From Arcanobacterium pluranimalium (GTDB lineage Bacteria; Actinomycetota; Actinomycetes; Actinomycetales; Actinomycetaceae): a DNA stretch of 64,000 nucleotides. Positions 18,147-26,600 of this stretch are shown here, piece by piece (the first letter of the stretch is position 1; every line of letters starts with the position of its first letter). The DNA lies in assembly GCF_016907845.1 (NCBI RefSeq), contig NZ_JAFBCS010000001.1, forward strand, positions 2,031,800 to 2,095,799. Direction: 5' to 3'. Under the pieces are notes generated by a model, which saw only the letters and a program-made list of their open reading frames with translations, did no database searches and was not told the origin of the DNA. The position numbers were made by a program, and so were the translations under genes.

Positions 18147-19585
18147 GTACGGCTTTTGAAAATACACGCTCTGCAACGCCTGCGCCAGAGCGTGATCGCA
18201 CCGGTGAGCAAGCCGAAAATAGCGCACGCGCCACTCGGCCAGCGGTCCAGATTTTGGAGGGTGGAAACGGAGCTGCAGCTCTTGAACGCGTAACGCGTGC
18301 AGTGGCTGCCGCGCTTGAGCAACGCGAGCGTTCTCATAATCCACAACCACTATTTGTGGTGCCTGAGCACACCGATATCCAAGCTGCGTATGCCGAGCTC
18401 TCGCACCTGAATATCGCGCCCAACACTGGAATTCTAATGCGCACGTCTGGATCGACCACTGGCCAGGGGAAAATTGTGGCACTTCCTTGGGAGAGCCTTC
18501 TTTGCTCTGGCCAGGCAACTCACGATTTTCTAGGCGGTGCGGGAACCTGGATCAACACTCTTCCGCTCCACCATATCGCTGGTTTCCAAACGGTTGTTCG
18601 CTCGCTCGCGGCCGGTTTTACCCCTGTGTACGCTCCGATCCGCTCTCGGTCAGACGACGCAATTCCCCCAATTTGGACGCAGCTACACGACCTTAAGCGC
18701 TCTGGCCAGCGTTTCTATCTTTCACTTGTGCCAACGCAATTGCTTCGTGTGCTCGATGATGCGCAAATGCTTGCCGCGCTTTTGCGCGTCGTTGATGCAA
18801 TAGTTGTGGGAGGAGCTGCTAGTTCGCATAGCCTTTTGAAGCGCGCCCACAGCGCCGGTCTCAACGTCGTGACCAGCTACGGTATGACTGAAACCTGCGG
18901 AGGTTGCGTTTATAACGGCGTCGCCATTGGAGATACCTCCGTATCGATTGACGACGACGGACGCATCAGTCTCACCGGCTCGGTAGTTGGTTTGGGGTAT
19001 TTGTCCGAACATGGGGCGCTTGCTGAGAGTAATTCAGTTCGCACCCACGAAACCGCCGATTTTGGCTGCTGGAAAGAGGGAAAACTCCAAGTACTTGGAC
19101 GTATTGACGATGCCATCACCACCGGTGGTCTTACCGTGATTCCACAGGTTATCGAAGACGCCATTTATGATACTGCTGGTGTTGAAGCCGTGGTATTCGG
19201 CATTCCTGACGTAACGTGGGGCGAATGCTCGGTCGCTGTGCTGAAAACGCACTTTCCACACGATGATCTTCGCCGCGCGTTGAGCGAACGACTCGAGCGT
19301 GGCTGGGTTCCCAAGCACATGGTTGACTTAGCAGATGTGCTTTCAGCAGCACACAGTGATTCATCTCAAAGCTCACAGCACCCATCCCCCAACCCGCTCA
19401 GCCCATCCCCAAGCCCGCTTCACAATTCCCCTGCTCTACGCAACACCTCTCCGTCACGGCAGCCTCAATCACTCGCATCGGCATCTACCTGGCCACTCAC
19501 AGGATCAGGCAAGATTGATCGGCGTCTGATACGTCATGCCGCCATCCGGTACCTCTCTGATCAGGGATCACAACAAAAACGCTGA
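18143..19585 (+). CDS. menE: o-Succinylbenzoate-CoA ligase with low-complexity insertion
   Basis: Adenylate-forming enzyme that activates o-succinylbenzoate for MenB. Motifs: TSGSTTGQGK (101-110), TSYGMTETCGG (244-254), GRIDDAITTGG (319-329) and the C-terminal catalytic lysine motif PLTGSGKIDR (451-460). Odd feature: residues 401-449 are a Ser/Pro-rich stretch inserted just before the last motif, where short actinobacterial MenE proteins have only a few residues. The first 35 residues are also variable. The ATG overlaps the menB stop (ATGA), so the two are translationally coupled. Confidence 0.92.
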   Translation: MSTAFENTRSATPAPERDRTGEQAENSARATRPAVQILEGGNGAAALERVTRAVAAALEQRERSHNPQPLFVVPEHTDIQAAYAELSHLNIAPNTGILMRTSGSTTGQGKIVALPWESLLCSGQATHDFLGGAGTWINTLPLHHIAGFQTVVRSLAAGFTPVYAPIRSRSDDAIPPIWTQLHDLKRSGQRFYLSLVPTQLLRVLDDAQMLAALLRVVDAIVVGGAASSHSLLKRAHSAGLNVVTSYGMTETCGGCVYNGVAIGDTSVSIDDDGRISLTGSVVGLGYLSEHGALAESNSVRTHETADFGCWKEGKLQVLGRIDDAITTGGLTVIPQVIEDAIYDTAGVEAVVFGIPDVTWGECSVAVLKTHFPHDDLRRALSERLERGWVPKHMVDLADVLSAAHSDSSQSSQHPSPNPLSPSPSPLHNSPALRNTSPSRQPQSLASASTWPLTGSGKIDRRLIRHAAIRYLSDQGSQQKR

Positions 19586-19757
19586 AATCAGCACCCACAC
19601 CAGAAACACAGAGCTAACTACCAGCTTTTGCCACAGAGTACGCAATAAATTCCATCAGGCATCGCAGATGCTCTGCAGGGCGCCAAGCACTCTGCAAACG
19701 TGCACTATCGGCTCATTTTCTATAGTCTGCTCTCTAGCGCCATTTCTGACTTGGCAG

Positions 19758-19763
19758 TACAAT
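19758..19763 (+). promoter_or_regulatory. Candidate -10 hexamer upstream of menA
   Basis: TACAAT lies 34 bp before the menA start, in a 211-bp gap after menE. A good -35 was not found at the expected distance, so menA may also be reached by transcription from menB-menE. Weak evidence. Confidence 0.3.
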
Positions 19764-19797
19764 TGGGTGGGCGTTTTATCTGAGGAGAACTATTACA

Positions 19798-20676
19798 TTG
19801 ACAACTTCCGTCTCTGACTGGCTCGAGGGAGCGCGTATTCGCACTCTTCCGGCAGCTGTGGCACCAGTTATTGCTGGTGCAGCCATTGCTTTTACTGAAG
19901 ATTCTTTCTCGTGGTTACGTACGCTCCTCGCTGCTGCTGTGGCATTATTCTTGCAGGTGGGAGTTAATTTTTCTAACGATTATTCCGACGGCGTGCGCGG
20001 CACCGACGAGTTTCGTTCCGGTCCGCCACGACTCACCGGCGGCGGAAAAGTCAAACCGAAAATTGTGCTTATCGTGGCGTTTGCATTCTTTGGTGCCGCT
20101 GGCCTGATGGGATTAGCTTTGGTGGCTCTCTCGGGGCAATGGTGGCTTTTGACTGTTGGCGCATTAGCTATCCTCGCTGCCTGGTTTTACACTGGTGGAT
20201 CACACCCATACGGTTACATTGGTTTGGGTGAGATTTTCGTGCTCGTTTTCTTCGGATATGTTGCAACGGTAGGCACCGTATATACCCAATCCAACACGGC
20301 ACCTCTTGTAGCATGGATAGTCGCAACTGGCATTGGCGTCATTGCCTGCGCTTTGCTTATGGTCAACAATATTCGCGATATTCCAACCGATATCAAAGCA
20401 AATAAACGCACGCTGGCAGTACGGCTCGGAGATACACGAGCCAGAAAAACATTTGTGGGGATGGTGGCTTTTGCACCCTTGCTCACCGCACTCACCAGCT
20501 TCTTTACATTCCCGATCTTGGCCGTCACTGGCCTGTTACTGTTTGTAGTGCCTAACTTGAGCCGTCCAGTACGAACTGGGAAAACTGGTCGCGATTTGAT
20601 TATCGTGCTGCGCAATACTGGCTTTTTCGAACTCGCTTATGCGCTTTTAGTGGGTGCTTTGCTGCTTGCCGCATAG
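19798..20676 (+). CDS. menA: 1,4-dihydroxy-2-naphthoate polyprenyltransferase
   Basis: Membrane prenyltransferase of the UbiA family that adds the isoprenoid chain to DHNA, giving demethylmenaquinone for MenG. The 292 residues hold about eight helices and the metal-diphosphate motif NFSNDYSDGVRGTD (about 58-71); a second polar loop is NNIRDIPTDIKANKRTLAVRLG. The start is TTG 19798, preceded by GAGGAG at 10 nt. Typical length and motifs for MenA. Confidence 0.95.
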   Translation: MTTSVSDWLEGARIRTLPAAVAPVIAGAAIAFTEDSFSWLRTLLAAAVALFLQVGVNFSNDYSDGVRGTDEFRSGPPRLTGGGKVKPKIVLIVAFAFFGAAGLMGLALVALSGQWWLLTVGALAILAAWFYTGGSHPYGYIGLGEIFVLVFFGYVATVGTVYTQSNTAPLVAWIVATGIGVIACALLMVNNIRDIPTDIKANKRTLAVRLGDTRARKTFVGMVAFAPLLTALTSFFTFPILAVTGLLLFVVPNLSRPVRTGKTGRDLIIVLRNTGFFELAYALLVGALLLAA

Positions 20677-20901
20677 TTGCGCCTGCTAAATGGCGAAATA
20701 TAGCAAAAGCCTCTCCAAGTAGCTTCCGAGCAGCCTCCACGCACCCTCTAAGCAACCTCCATATCCCCTTCCAAGTACCGGCACAAGACCTTGACGGAGC
20801 GCGAGGTATTGAAACGCTTGAAGAAGCGTGCAATATCGAAGATCATTTGCATATTTTACAAGCTCAAAGCGAAGAAAATATACCCTCCCACTCGGATAGA
20901 T

Positions 20902-20907
20902 TAGACT
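20902..20907 (+). promoter_or_regulatory. Candidate -10 of a leaderless promoter
   Basis: TAGACT ends seven bases before the GTG at 20914, the spacing expected when transcription starts at the first base of the coding region. There is no Shine-Dalgarno before that GTG. This supports a leaderless mRNA. Confidence 0.45.
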
Positions 20908-20913
20908 GTAGAC

Positions 20914-21339
20914 GTGGCTCGAATCTTTATTGTTCTTTTTCTTGTAGCGCTCACGATTTATTCATTCGTCGATTGCGCGCGAACTGACAGCGACCGTATG
21001 CCCGCACGCATCTCTAAGGCTGTGTGGCTCATACTCATTGCAATCGTCCCTATTTTGGGTCCAGTACTGTGGATATTTTTCAAATACCAGTATATTTTCA
21101 AACAGGACGGGTCACATCCACGGCAGAATTTCAACGATTTTCCAGGTAAAGCGCGCAACTCGAGGCCAGGTCAGCACACTGGTCCAGTAGCTCCCGACGA
21201 CGATCCAGACTTTCTCGCCCGCTTGGAAGCGCAAAACCGTCGTCGTGCTTTCGAACAAAAGCGCGCCGAAAAGGGAAAGAACCCCGAGCGCCCAAAAAAG
21301 AAAGACGACGACGAGTCGCGCGGACTTTACGGCAATTAG
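20914..21339 (+). CDS. Small membrane protein with PLDc_N domain
   Basis: 141 residues with two membrane helices (about 3-20 and 35-55) joined by a short loop, in the form of the phospholipase D N-terminal (PLDc_N) domain common in actinobacteria, and ending in a charged, disordered cytoplasmic tail rich in Arg, Lys, Asp and Pro (about 70-141). There is no nuclease domain, so no enzyme activity is implied. Function unknown. It converges with the following phosphatase gene, overlapping by 4 bp. Confidence 0.75.
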   Translation: MARIFIVLFLVALTIYSFVDCARTDSDRMPARISKAVWLILIAIVPILGPVLWIFFKYQYIFKQDGSHPRQNFNDFPGKARNSRPGQHTGPVAPDDDPDFLARLEAQNRRRAFEQKRAEKGKNPERPKKKDDDESRGLYGN

Positions 21340-22010
21340 CTCTGCGGTTTCTTCGCTTCCGCCTCAGAAGTTCCCGGAACCATATCTTGTGCGCGGCGCA
21401 TCAACTCAGCTACCGGTTCCCAATATTTCCACGAGATGAGCTGCTTATCTGCAAAGGTCAATGAGGTAACTGAGGCTAGAGAACACTCACGTTTACGCGG
21501 ATCATGAGCCAGTGACTTTTGCTCAACAAAACGGCGCATAGTCCAAATCGGGAGCTGGTGCGAAACCAGCACTGCTTCCCCGCCACGTGCCAAATCGATA
21601 CTTTCCGAGATCACCGCAGACATACGTGCCACGATTTCGGTATACGGCTCTCCCCATGAGGGTTCAAAGGGGTTTTTGTACCACGACCAGTACTGCGGGT
21701 GTGCGAGCATCCAACGATTGTCGTTAACAGCCAGACCCTCGAAGTAATTATCAGCTTCGATGAGGCGCGCATCGTGCACCACGGGCAAACCGCACGCCAC
21801 CGCCGTCGGCGTTCCCGTTTCAATGGCGCGCTCGAGAGGTGACGTCACGACAAGACGCACATCGTGTCCGTTGGAAAACGTCTCGCCAAGTCCTTGCGCC
21901 ATGCGTCTGCCCAGTTCGGTGAGGTGAAACCCAGGTTTTCTTCCATAGAGAATTCCTTGCGGGTTATCAACTTCCCCATGCCGCACTAGATGAACAGTTG
22001 TAAGATCCAT
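21336..22010 (-). CDS. Histidine phosphatase family protein
   Basis: 224-residue member of the phosphoglycerate-mutase-like branch. The catalytic motif VRHGEV (9-14) is followed by the arginine in TSPLERAIETGTP and the second histidine in LVSHQLPIW. The true substrate cannot be read from sequence: phosphatases of this type act on sugar phosphates, nucleotides or prenyl diphosphates. Near menA, but on the opposite strand, so no operon link. No Shine-Dalgarno is obvious before ATG 22010. Confidence 0.82.
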   Translation of the reverse strand: MDLTTVHLVRHGEVDNPQGILYGRKPGFHLTELGRRMAQGLGETFSNGHDVRLVVTSPLERAIETGTPTAVACGLPVVHDARLIEADNYFEGLAVNDNRWMLAHPQYWSWYKNPFEPSWGEPYTEIVARMSAVISESIDLARGGEAVLVSHQLPIWTMRRFVEQKSLAHDPRKRECSLASVTSLTFADKQLISWKYWEPVAELMRRAQDMVPGTSEAEAKKPQS

Positions 22011-22145
22011 ACATCCAGCTTGCCATACTTATCGCCAGCTGCGCAGATTATGAGCCAAGTGCTGGGAATCCTCCCTCAGCCACTCGAAGCAGACGCAGGA
22101 AAATCACCCGAGCCTGTACTGCAAGAATACCCGAGCGTCGAGAGG

Positions 22146-22619
22146 CTACTTAGCGCCAGAATCTGTAAATATTTTGGCGCTAACCCGGCCGAGTTCGAGC
22201 ATCTCTTCCCGGCTGAGCAAATCTACTAAATGCCTACGTACCGATTCGACGTGCGACGGCGCAGCGTCCTTTAATTTGCTGAAACCAGCTTCGGTGAGCC
22301 TACAGTTAATGCCCCGGCCGTCGTCGACGCAGCGGAAACGTTCCACATATCCGATGTCTTCCAGACGGCGTACCGTGTGCGTTAGTCGCGAGCGCGAATG
22401 TACAAGATGATCGGCAAGCTGCGACATACGCAGGGCGTGATTCTCAGCTTCACTCAAGTGAACGAGCACTTCGTATTCACTGAGTGCTAACCCGTTGTCT
22501 TCTTCCATATCGCGATTAATCAGATCAAGCAAGGTCGCAGTGCCACGCAGATAGGATCGCCAAGCGATCTGCTCTTCGTCGTCTAGCCAGCGAACGTTCG
22601 TAGATTCAGGTGCACTCAT
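22146..22619 (-). CDS. MarR-family transcriptional regulator
   Basis: 157-residue winged-helix regulator. The recognition region (about 60-90) reads ALRMSQLADHLVHSRSRLTHTVRRLE, followed by a wing with DGRG and the LTEAG motif, all typical of MarR proteins. The start ATG 22619 has GGAG at 11 nt. It lies 20 bp after the distal sortase gene and is read in the same direction, so it may be the last gene of the pilus transcript. A regulatory role for the pilus is only a guess from position. Confidence 0.85.
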   Translation of the reverse strand: MSAPESTNVRWLDDEEQIAWRSYLRGTATLLDLINRDMEEDNGLALSEYEVLVHLSEAENHALRMSQLADHLVHSRSRLTHTVRRLEDIGYVERFRCVDDGRGINCRLTEAGFSKLKDAAPSHVESVRRHLVDLLSREEMLELGRVSAKIFTDSGAK

Positions 22620-22639
22620 GGTTAATCAACTCCACTATT

Positions 22640-23599
22640 TCATTGAAGATTCGGTTGCCCAGCCGCATCTTCTGCTGTTTTGTGGTTGATGCTAACGGCA
22701 TGCTTTCCTTCATCGGAACGATCAGCGACGGGTTCGTTTTCGTCGTCTTTTCGCTTTTTCCGACGCAATGCGCGGATCAACAAAAACAATAGTACAAGAC
22801 AGACAACTGTGATATCTAGGATCATCCACCAACTCAAACTCGGAACCCACACATTCTCATTAACGGAGGCAGAGTCTGGCACTCGAATTGCTTCAACTAA
22901 CAGCCGATCTGTGTTGATACCGTAGGGAGTACAGGTGATTAAAACCACTTTGTCCACACCCTGTTCGTACGTCACTGCTTGATAATCAGATGGGCCGACC
23001 ACCTTACGCGAACGCACTTTATAATGGAGCGTTTGATCGAGCACTTCGATGAAAACATCTGCTCCCGTATCGATAAACACTAAGTTATCGAACATCGAAG
23101 CATTCACCATGCCAGTGTGTGCAGAAATAACTGAGGTAGTGCCAGGGCCACCAACTGGAAGATCAGAGCCGTACATATGACCCGCTCCCCGGTAGAGCAC
23201 GTCAGAGGCGGTGGTGTGGAATACCGGCAGATCGATATGGCTGCCTGGAATACGAATTCGAGCCATCACATCGGCTGTTTCCGGCACTTTCAGCGTATTC
23301 ATATACTCGGCAAAACCAGAATCGCTCGCCACTGGTGGGTGCGCGTGATGCCCCTGTGCGGCAAGCTTCGCGTTATACGCATGTGCTTCATCAATGTACT
23401 TTTGCACTTGCGATTTCGGCTTAATACTGTGGGCCGCGTTCGAGTAGGTGCGCGCTTGCTCGACCAGCTGGTAGTCGTTGTAAAGAGTGGCGAATACTGG
23501 ATACAACAGAATAAGCAAGCCAATCAATATCCATATTAGGCCGCTTTTTCGCCTAGACTTACGCTGCTTGCTAGGCCTGTTGTTCTCCAAATTTCTCAC
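22640..23599 (-). CDS. Class C (pilin-polymerising) sortase, distal copy
   Basis: 319-residue membrane transpeptidase. It has an N-terminal helix (about 20-40), the sortase domain with H161 (SAHTGM), C223 (ITCTPYGINT) and R232, and a second C-terminal membrane helix (about 258-283), the layout of pilus sortases. Unlike the partner sortase at 30788, the usual D-P-aromatic lid is not visible: the equivalent place reads VASDSGF (90-96). It is the last pilus gene, after the giant adhesin. A role in adding the adhesin or second pilin is inferred. Confidence 0.9.
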   Translation of the reverse strand: MRNLENNRPSKQRKSRRKSGLIWILIGLLILLYPVFATLYNDYQLVEQARTYSNAAHSIKPKSQVQKYIDEAHAYNAKLAAQGHHAHPPVASDSGFAEYMNTLKVPETADVMARIRIPGSHIDLPVFHTTASDVLYRGAGHMYGSDLPVGGPGTTSVISAHTGMVNASMFDNLVFIDTGADVFIEVLDQTLHYKVRSRKVVGPSDYQAVTYEQGVDKVVLITCTPYGINTDRLLVEAIRVPDSASVNENVWVPSLSWWMILDITVVCLVLLFLLIRALRRKKRKDDENEPVADRSDEGKHAVSINHKTAEDAAGQPNLQ

Positions 23600-23629
23600 T
23601 CACACATCACGGATCGGGTTACGAGGACT

Positions 23630-23683
23630 ACGCAGCTCACGCGACTCACGCAGCTCACGCGACTTACGCAGCGTGCGCAACTT
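23630..23683. repeat. Three tandem 18-bp repeats after the giant adhesin gene
   Basis: Units start at 23630, 23648 and 23666. The first two differ at one base (ACGCAGCTCACGCGACTC, then ending TT); the third is more diverged. The stop codon of the adhesin gene (23682-23684) overlaps the end of the third unit. The repeat fills most of the gap before the distal sortase gene. It could be a slippage-prone array. Confidence 0.75.
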
Positions 23684-26600
23684 AGGAATCGAGCGGGAGC
23701 GTCGTTTCGTGGTCGTCTTCATCCTTGCGGTTTTTCCATATTCCATAGACGACGATGCCCACACCAGTCACGATCACGGCAACAAGTGAAATCGCACCAG
23801 CCTGCGGGAGAGTCATCCACACTCGCTGTGCACTGAATCCATCTGAATCCGTCACCGGCCTGCCGTTTGCCAAAGCTTTCACAGTCACTGCTCCACTAAT
23901 ATTGAGCGGAGTTTGCGCTGTCTCAGTGAGCTGAACTGTGAAAGTACAGGTTAGAGAATCGCCTGGTTGCATCGTGTACATTGCGTTGTTGTCGATTCCG
24001 CAGAACAACGGATCAATCGAGCCATCGGCACCTACTGTAATCGTTTGCGTGCCGTTTGTGATTGTGCGTCCAGCAAGCGATGGATCAGATAGCTCAAAGG
24101 TGTCTGCCGGCAAGCCGCCGTTGTTCGTCAGCACATAGTGGACTGTCATTGACGTTGCTGTAGGAGCGAGCACGACGCCGTCGTTAGACGACACTAACGG
24201 TCCGTCGATAGTCTTCTCAATATCAATCGCCGGATAGCGGTTCGACAGCACGAGGTTCCAATAAGCGCCAGATTGCGACAGATCAGTTGGCGTGGTTACC
24301 GGAGCGGTCGTGAATTGCATATATCGGCTTGCCGGCTCAGTTTCCGTGGCCGCAACGTTAGTTGCCCACGCATCAACGATGCCGTCGCCTTGCGATTCAA
24401 TTCCCAGTTCTGGAAGCGTGTCTGGATTATTTGCTTCTGTGATGAAACAGGTGCGGCCTACAGCTACATTCTTCAGCGTGAACGATTCACCAGATTTTAC
24501 AGTTGCCGTCTGGCCAGATGGTAAACAGTCCGACGTGAAACTGAACGAAGCTCCCGCTCCTGCAGTTCCAAAAGCTTGCTTAGTTACAGTTACGTCCATC
24601 GTGTCTTGAATGTAGATCGTCTGTGCACCAACAGTCATGACAACGTCAGTCGTCGCGGTGAGAGTTGGAGCAAGCGTGAAGGCAAACGAGTACTTCTTCA
24701 TATCAGGCGTTACGTCTGTTGGTTTGATGTCTCGCCATTGCTGTGTCGGGTTAGTTGCAGCAGCTCCAGCGTCCGTCCATGTACCAAAGCGCATGAATGG
24801 AGCGCGATCTCCGGCAGTGACTTCAATAGGCGAATTCGCTACAAGTGACGGACTTCCTGCGTAGTCAATCGTGCAATCAGCACCAGCTGGGAGCTGTAGA
24901 ATCTGCCCGGTATCTGGAGCAGCCGCATCGGAAGCCGCTAATCCCACTTGCGCATCTGCAAAAGCAACCGTCTGCGAGAAGCTCGTCTTTGCCGGATCAT
25001 TACACGTCACCTTATAGGTGTATCCATTGCCAGAATCATCCTTAACGGCGCCTTCTAAGTAGCCATTGTGAAGCGTTGACACTCGCACTGGCACGGTTCT
25101 ATGGGTATATCTATTAACAAAATCCCAAGATTCCACGTGATTCGGATCTGAGTTGAGAGCGGCGTACTTCTTGATAACTTGTTGATCCATCGAATGAACG
25201 AGTTGAGCGGGCGTTCCAACCGGATCTTTCTCATCGAAGTCACACCAAGCACCTGCTGGAACAGTCACCTGCGGCGAGGTATAGAGGCGAGTTACCGTGC
25301 CATCACCATTGTCGGTAGCTGTGCCAAAAGTATTGAGCACCAACGAATTACTCAAAGTTTCGGTACCCGTTCCAATTGTGGAGGTGTTGAATCCAACTCC
25401 TTCGCACTGGAAGTTGAAATTATAGGTTTGATCAGGCGAAAGTAGGGCCAGATCGCCAGCTGCGCCCACCACCTTCTTCGTCATCTGAATCTTCGTTTGA
25501 ATATACTCGTAGGTATTTTCAATGTCGACGACGTTCGTGACGGTTCCGTCCGCAGCTGCATCTAGCGTCGAGAAGTACGCAGATTCGGTCACGTCGCCTG
25601 GAAAGTCAGTGTCGATGACGGCGGTACCGTCGTTTTCATCAACAACCCATTTAACCTGTTTAGGCTTCACATACGCTTTAAGCTGTACGCCATTCGCACC
25701 TGGAAGACTCAAATCAAGTTGCCCGAATTGGTCACCCTTAATATGGCAATCAACACCAACAGGCACATTATCGAACTGGTAGCTACCTTCTCCGGTAATC
25801 GTGCCGTTGAAAGTTCCAAGTAGTACACCTGTGCTCCCAGTACCGGTTTCTGGATCGTGGCAGTCCATCGTGAACTGGTGGGTATGGAACGGAATGCTCT
25901 GGCCAGCAGCTGCATACTGATCACGGATTGAGCCAGGAAGAACTGCACGTTTATTGAGTACTACCGGAGCTAGCCGGCGTGAGTAGGTATTAGTAAACAC
26001 TGCCGAGTTCGATGTGTCTTTAACAGTGAAAGTCGTGGAAACATTTGCGTTTGCACCACCGTTTACCGCAACTTCCTGCTTCACATCAACACCAGCCGCA
26101 GTGGTAGTAGCACCTTCTGCAATCGTACAACTAGATCCCACGGGCACTTCTTCGGTCAGTGTTATCTCAGGCTGTGTTGACACAACAGTTCCTGAGGCGT
26201 TTGCTGTGGTGACGCCGTCGGGATACGTACACTGCAAAGTGACCGTAAACTGGCGGTTGCGTTTGATGTCTTTTCGAGCGTCAGAGATGTACTGCTGAGT
26301 AGCCGGATCGAAAGCCACAATCTTAGATGCTGTGATTGGAGCGGTCACGTAGGCGTAGTAGAGATTTATTTCCGCCACTGTGGAAGAACCGATCTTGAGC
26401 GAGGGCAAGTTGATCGGAGCGAGGTTACCATAGTTTTGGTTGACCTCAGGATCAGTCCCGGTTGCAGCAACGTGCAAGCCCGCATTTCGAGTAATCGGAT
26501 AGTTCACTCCCACGGCCGTCGTTCGCGTACCCGAATCAGGGGTCGGTTCGACGATGCTACATGAGCTTCCCTCTGGCACCTGAGATGCCGGAATTGTGAC

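Noticed and set aside
20600..20833. 77-codon minus-strand frame after menA
   Set aside because: Overlaps the menA end; Arg/Ala-rich shadow product.
21990..22229. 79-codon frame between phosphatase and MarR genes
   Set aside because: Overlaps both neighbours antisense and has no motif or good start signal.
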